Positions 59,840 through 64,000 of a stretch of DNA of 64,000 bases are shown here, one piece after another. The stretch spans positions 682,001 to 746,000 of the forward strand of contig JALRME010000010.1 of assembly GCA_026120035.1 (NCBI GenBank), written 5' to 3'. The position numbers and the translations under genes were made by a program. Each line of letters begins with the position of its first letter. Within the stretch, counting starts at the first letter, position 1. The DNA is from Coleophoma eucalyptorum (taxonomy: Eukaryota; Ascomycota; Leotiomycetes; Helotiales; Dermateaceae). Under the pieces are notes generated by a model. It searched no databases. It saw nothing but the letters and a program-made list of their open reading frames with translations, and was not told the origin of the DNA.

Positions 59840-61225
59840 TTATGCTCCGTGAGGAGCCATGGCGAGGGAGTTGTTGCCTCCGTTGAAGACAACGAATTGA
59901 GACTTGAACATGATATCACCGTAGATCTGGAGGTTTCCAGAGATGGCTTGGAGACCACCGAAGCAGGCTAAAAGCAGAGTCAGAAGAATGGTCTAAAAAA
60001 AATGAGATATAGGTAACTTACTGGTTCCAGTAGCATCAACTGGGGCGAAGTTGATGTCATCACCACGGACAAGAGCGTTGAAAGATCCTCCAACATCAAC
60101 GTTCAAATCTGGGAGGGTAGCGGAGCAAGGGAAGGTGACACCTCCAACGGTGGCGTTGTTGACGGCACCTTGGACTTGGCTGTAGTAACCGTTGATGACA
60201 GCGGCGTTGGCGAGCATGAGGGTGGTTCCGGTATCAGCGATGGCCTGGTTACCTGGGTTGGCCATGGAAGCTCCCGTACCGACAGAGAACTTGGTGGAGG
60301 AGAATTGCCAGAAACCTTGGGTGGTGTTGACGGCAGTCCATTGAAGGGTTCCGTTGAACTTGGCAGCGTCAATGTTACCGAATTCGTAAGATCCAACAGC
60401 GGCCTTTCGGAGATCAGCAGTGAAGACGGGCTGAGCAAGAGTTGCCATGGCGTTGTCGAAGAAAGTCTTTTGTTGGGTTGGCTTGACGGTGTTCAACTTG
60501 GAGTAAGCAAGACCGACGAGACCGTTGGAGTTGGTATCGGAAACGAAAGAAGCAGAGACAGTGGTGGCAAGCTCGATAGCCTGGCTGGTGACAGTAGCTC
60601 CTCCAATGTTGACAGTATCAGTTCCAACCGATCCAGCAGCTCCAGATCCATCTCCGTAAGAAATAGAGAAAGTAGCACCGGTGATAGCCTTGAAGGAGGT
60701 GGACTTGGTAGAGTCGAAGTTCTGGTGACCGGTTTGGGAAGCAGCTGGGAGGTTGGTGCTGAAAACCCAGAGATCAGAGGATCCGGAGTCGAAATCCATG
60801 TTCATGGTTTGTCCTCCAATGGAGATAGGAGCAAGGTACTCAACATCACCAGCCTCAGGAGTAGCAGCAACGGTTCCAGTTCCAGCGGCAGCAGTGGTGT
60901 TAGCAGCGGCAGCAGCCTTGGCCTTGGCAAATTGCTTTCCGGAAGCATCGACGATGTGGTCAGCGTCAACTACGTAGGCAGCGGCGGGGATGTTGCCCAT
61001 GGCATCGAACATCTCCTTGGGAAGAGCGACATTATACTTTCGGTAGGCCTTGACCAAGGCACGAGTTCCGGCACCTGGGGCGCGCTTGTGGTTGACGTGA
61101 CGGCGGAAGTTGGGGTTAGCGACACGCTCAACCTTGAAGCTTCGCTTCTGGATGGCTTGAGGAGCGGCGAGGACGGTGAGAGAGACGAGGGCGAGGAGGA
61201 AGACGCATTGCAAGAGGGAAGGCAT
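59840..61225 (-). CDS. Secreted aspartic protease (penicillopepsin family, A1)
   Basis: Exons 61225-60022 and 59967-59840 with a 54-nt intron (GTAAGT donor, TTTTAG acceptor) give 443 residues. The start is the ATG of 61225, which begins a signal peptide (MPSLLQCVFLLALVSLTVLA). A propeptide with KR sites (IQKRSFKVERV, HKRAPGAGTRAL) precedes the mature enzyme at about residue 120. The first active-site motif is DFDSGSSDLWVF, a DSG rather than the more common DTG, and the second is IADTGTTLML. The flap is ISYGDGSGAAG. The C-terminal exon carries CFGGLQ and ends NNSLAMAPHGA. It resembles secreted acid proteases such as those of Botrytis (BcAP type), active at low pH. Confidence 0.95.
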
Positions 61226-61443
61226 GACTGTCGTGGGGGTGATGACGGGCGTCACCTAAAAAAAACCACACCAGGTGGGATATTGAATCGAAGGTAAAGA
61301 TGGTACTCTCGTAAGACCTCGAAGTTGAAAGAGCGTCTTCGAAGACTGTCGTCGAGGGATAGGAAGGCGCGGGGTGATCAACACTCGGGATGGGAAGAAA
61401 AGAAAGCTCGTCTCGAAAAAAAGAGACTGGAGCGAGCAATAGA

Positions 61444-61456
61444 CAATATATAAAAG
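61444..61456 (-). promoter_or_regulatory. TATA-like element upstream of aspartic protease
   Basis: On the minus strand the sequence TTTTATATATTG lies about 220 bases upstream of the start codon. It would suit a strongly regulated secreted-protease promoter. Assigned by consensus only. Confidence 0.35.
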
Positions 61457-62449
61457 TAAAAGTAGCGGGAGAAGAACGAGTTAAGAGAAGAGAAGAAAAG
61501 GCAGGGAGGACGAGGTAAAGTAAAGGCTTGGAGAAGTGGCTTGATGGAGAAGAACAAGAAGCAGAATTACGCATAAGGCTTGGCTCACTCTTGTATGGCT
61601 TGAGGCCGAGCAGGCATGGCGGAAGGACAGGGGGAGGGTGGTGGAGCGCGATCTGCTCAGACGTCAGCTCGAGACATGCCAGGTACCGATGCCAGACGTT
61701 TGGTGCGCCAGGAGTCTCCTCAGAGCAGACCGGTCTGGGTCCGGAGTCAGGCAAGATCCATCGAAGCCGAGGGAGGACCCCGGGATGGGCCTGGCAGGCG
61801 TAGCGGTGCAGGGTCGGGGTCTTTGATGGTGAATGATGTGATGGTTGATGGATGAAGGTTGATAGTGGATGCGCATGTGGATGGATGTGGATGGATGTGC
61901 ATGTGGATTTAGAGGTACGAGTAGGGTACAGAACAGGAGCTGCCAGAGGGACTATCTGATGAGCGCGCGGATGGCTCTCGAGGTGTTTGAGGGAGAAGGG
62001 GGAGAACGAGTGCGAGATCTAGCTTGGGGGGGGGGGGGGTACGTGGGTACGTAAATAAGGGTAAGTGTTAAGATGCAGCCCAGTGCACAACTTAGTGCAC
62101 TGACATTGGCGGTAGTGTATAGCACAGTGCTGTACTGTGCTGTACTGTACATTCATCCATCTATCCATACACACATACACAATATTGTACATAGAAACAC
62201 ACGCACCATGGTTAGACCGACGCTCGACTTCAGTTGAGGCTGCTGACGCGGAAACTCAGTTGCGACGAGCGGGTGTGGATTACAGTGGACGACGGCACCA
62301 GTAACCCTAAACAGCCTACCGGACGCACTAACTCGTGAGGCGCTGTCTGTAGATAGGTGCCGTGGTAACAGTGGTACAACACTGTACTGTCCCTAAGATA
62401 CACACTACCTCATTCACTGTCCCGTCCCGCCCCGCCGGCATACCACTAG

Positions 62450-62480
62450 ATACCATACCATACCATACCATACCATACAA
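62450..62480. repeat. CCATA microsatellite
   Basis: Five to six tandem copies of the pentanucleotide CCATA/TACCA. Confidence 0.75.
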
Positions 62481-64000
62481 TCCAATTCAGTCCTGCGCTG
62501 CACTGGCGCCATGCTGGCACCGTACTTACTGTCGTCATGCGCCCTCCTAACATACTGCTCCATGCTGCATGCTGCACTCAATACACCATGCTATGCTGTC
62601 CACTACTGCAGAAACAAATGCCGCCACCTTCTAGCCACGCATTCGACCGTTCCATGTTGCTGATGTCGCCGGTATAGGAAGCCCTGGATTCTGTTGCAAA
62701 CAACAGAGGCTTATTTTGGGATCGTCGCTAAGCGGCTATAGATGGACGGCGAAGCTCCCGCACCATGAGAGGTCGGGAATAGTCTCTGAAATGCTATGCC
62801 TGGCTTTCGGTACGGAGTAATGCAGGCACTACCAGTATGGCACCTCTCTCTCGGCTGTTGCAACTGTCACCGGTGTCTAGCTACTATTCACGGCGGTCCA
62901 AACTTGCACAAAGGCTTCGGAGCATACGCGTTATCGTATCGTGTCAAGCGCCGGTTGCTTCTAGCAAACCACAACTCGGCAAAAGCTGCTATGGTAATGG
63001 TAATGGATGAGAAGGGTAATTTTCTCAACCAACTCATGACGATACCCATTCGCACCGCCACACGCAGAAATCTCTGAATTGGAGCCCGCTACCCCGTTCT
63101 CGCCCTCTTCCGAATCCGAGAATTCATCCCATCCGTCGCTTGGCTCATCACTCTGCAACTCACCAGTGACCAAAGTCATCTAAGCAGAAACGGGGGTAAA
63201 TGAAGCCTTGATTGCACACCACGGAGAATTCTTTCATGAATAGAGTAGCGGGATGAATGAGCAGGTGCGCCATTGGCACTGAGCGCGGGACCCAAGGACT
63301 CCAGCAGCGCTGTGAGCGGCGTGATTCGGCGACGCTTGTGCTTGCTTTTCCCAGCGGGGAGACGCAGTTTCACAACGACAGATCCGTCGTCGCGAAACAA
63401 ATTGCCTCCCCACAGATGGCAGGGACGCCACTCCCGTGACAAACGGCTTGGCCCAAAGACCGATCCAAACCCGTCTCCCACCTCATGGCCTGTCTAGAAA
63501 GGGGAATACGATAACCTCCGCTGAGTCCTTCATCTCGGCCAGCCAACGTCCTCGGCTTGGCTCATATATCTTGCCTCTGCTGGATATATTACTTCTGACC
63601 TGTCTCGATATTGGAGCTGCGAGCCAAGCCGAGCCGCCCGAAGAGCCTCGCCAGTGGTCCTCCATTGCACACCAAGCTCTTGGAAAACCCTTGGCCGCTT
63701 CTTGGTCAGCAGAGAAGCTCTCCAAGGCAAACATGCTGTAGATCCCACCGCCATTGGACGTGTGGAAATGGTGTTACTCGTTTCCGACAGCAGATGTTTG
63801 TGATGATCGTTTTCAACGGCCGTGCTACGGGCAGACTGACCTGTTCGCGACACATTCTACCGGTAGACGACCTTCACGCCAACTGAGCTGAATTTAGCCT
63901 CATCATCTGTAGGCGACTCTGTAGGCGAGTCGGAGATTCGTGACCGAAACGACAGAGCCAGCACAGGGAGCCAGTCGCAAGTAGGTCCCTCAGATTCGTC

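Larger units (their letters stand above)
61226..64000. other. Gene-poor right end
   Basis: 2.8 kb with no supported gene. It holds the aspartic protease promoter and simple-sequence runs: GGATG-type repeats (61855-61910), a G-run at about 62027-62039, a TACTGTGC-type stretch (62128-62150) and CCATA repeats (62450-62480). Open frames up to about 208 residues are in compositionally odd DNA and are not supported. Confidence 0.45.

Noticed and set aside
60170..61297. 375-residue plus-strand open frame
   Set aside because: It is antisense to the aspartic protease, Ser/Gly-rich and without motifs. It arises from the codon bias of the real gene.
61128..61754. 208-residue minus-strand frame
   Set aside because: It overlaps the protease signal region in another frame and is Pro/Ser-rich without motifs.
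62450..62480. Possible CRISPR or telomere-like repeat
   Set aside because: A short perfect pentanucleotide microsatellite with no spacers, and no TTAGGG arrays were seen.

Overview
The window looks like a filamentous ascomycete (Pezizomycotina) chromosome arm. Genes sit on both strands. Introns are mostly 46-66 nt with GTAAGT/GTATGT-type donors and CTAAT/CTGAT-like branch sites, leaders are pyrimidine-rich, and the gene set is fungal (YVC1, SPF1, HST3/4-type sirtuin, FMO, penicillopepsin-type protease). A leotiomycete such as a Botrytis/Sclerotinia relative would fit, but that is inference. No rRNA, tRNA, CRISPR or intact transposon was found by eye.

Layout. 1.6-7.0 kb: a DUF4140/DUF4139 (mucoidy-inhibitor-like) protein carrying GLFG-type repeats, an adenosine/adenine-deaminase-fold protein without the usual catalytic Glu, and an acidic orphan protein. 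8.7-13.9 kb: a five-exon HEXXH metalloprotease-like gene whose zinc motif is assembled across a 15-nt micro-exon, then an FMO with an NTF2-like N-terminus. 14.7-20.0 kb: UDP-glucose 6-dehydrogenase divergent from a membrane-anchored GT4 glycosyltransferase, a plausible functional pair. 22.9-23.9 kb: an orphan type I membrane protein. 26.2-34.3 kb: a giant 2,669-residue repeat protein, the most unusual object here. 35.3-51.1 kb: a housekeeping block of phospholipase D, YVC1, SPF1, METTL16-type RNA methyltransferase, macrodomain protein and glutaminyl-tRNA synthetase. 51.8-54.9 kb: a long HST3/HST4-type sirtuin. 56.5-57.2 kb: a small unrecognised three-exon gene. 59.8-61.2 kb: a secreted aspartic protease. 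The right-hand end is gene-poor and low in complexity.

I rebuilt exon structures by hand from splice consensus, reading-frame continuity and family conservation, and checked that exon lengths sum to whole codons. Many genes start or end outside the simple open reading frames. The candidates for something undescribed are the 26-34 kb tandem-repeat protein, the UGDH/GT4 divergent pair and the micro-exon metalloprotease.
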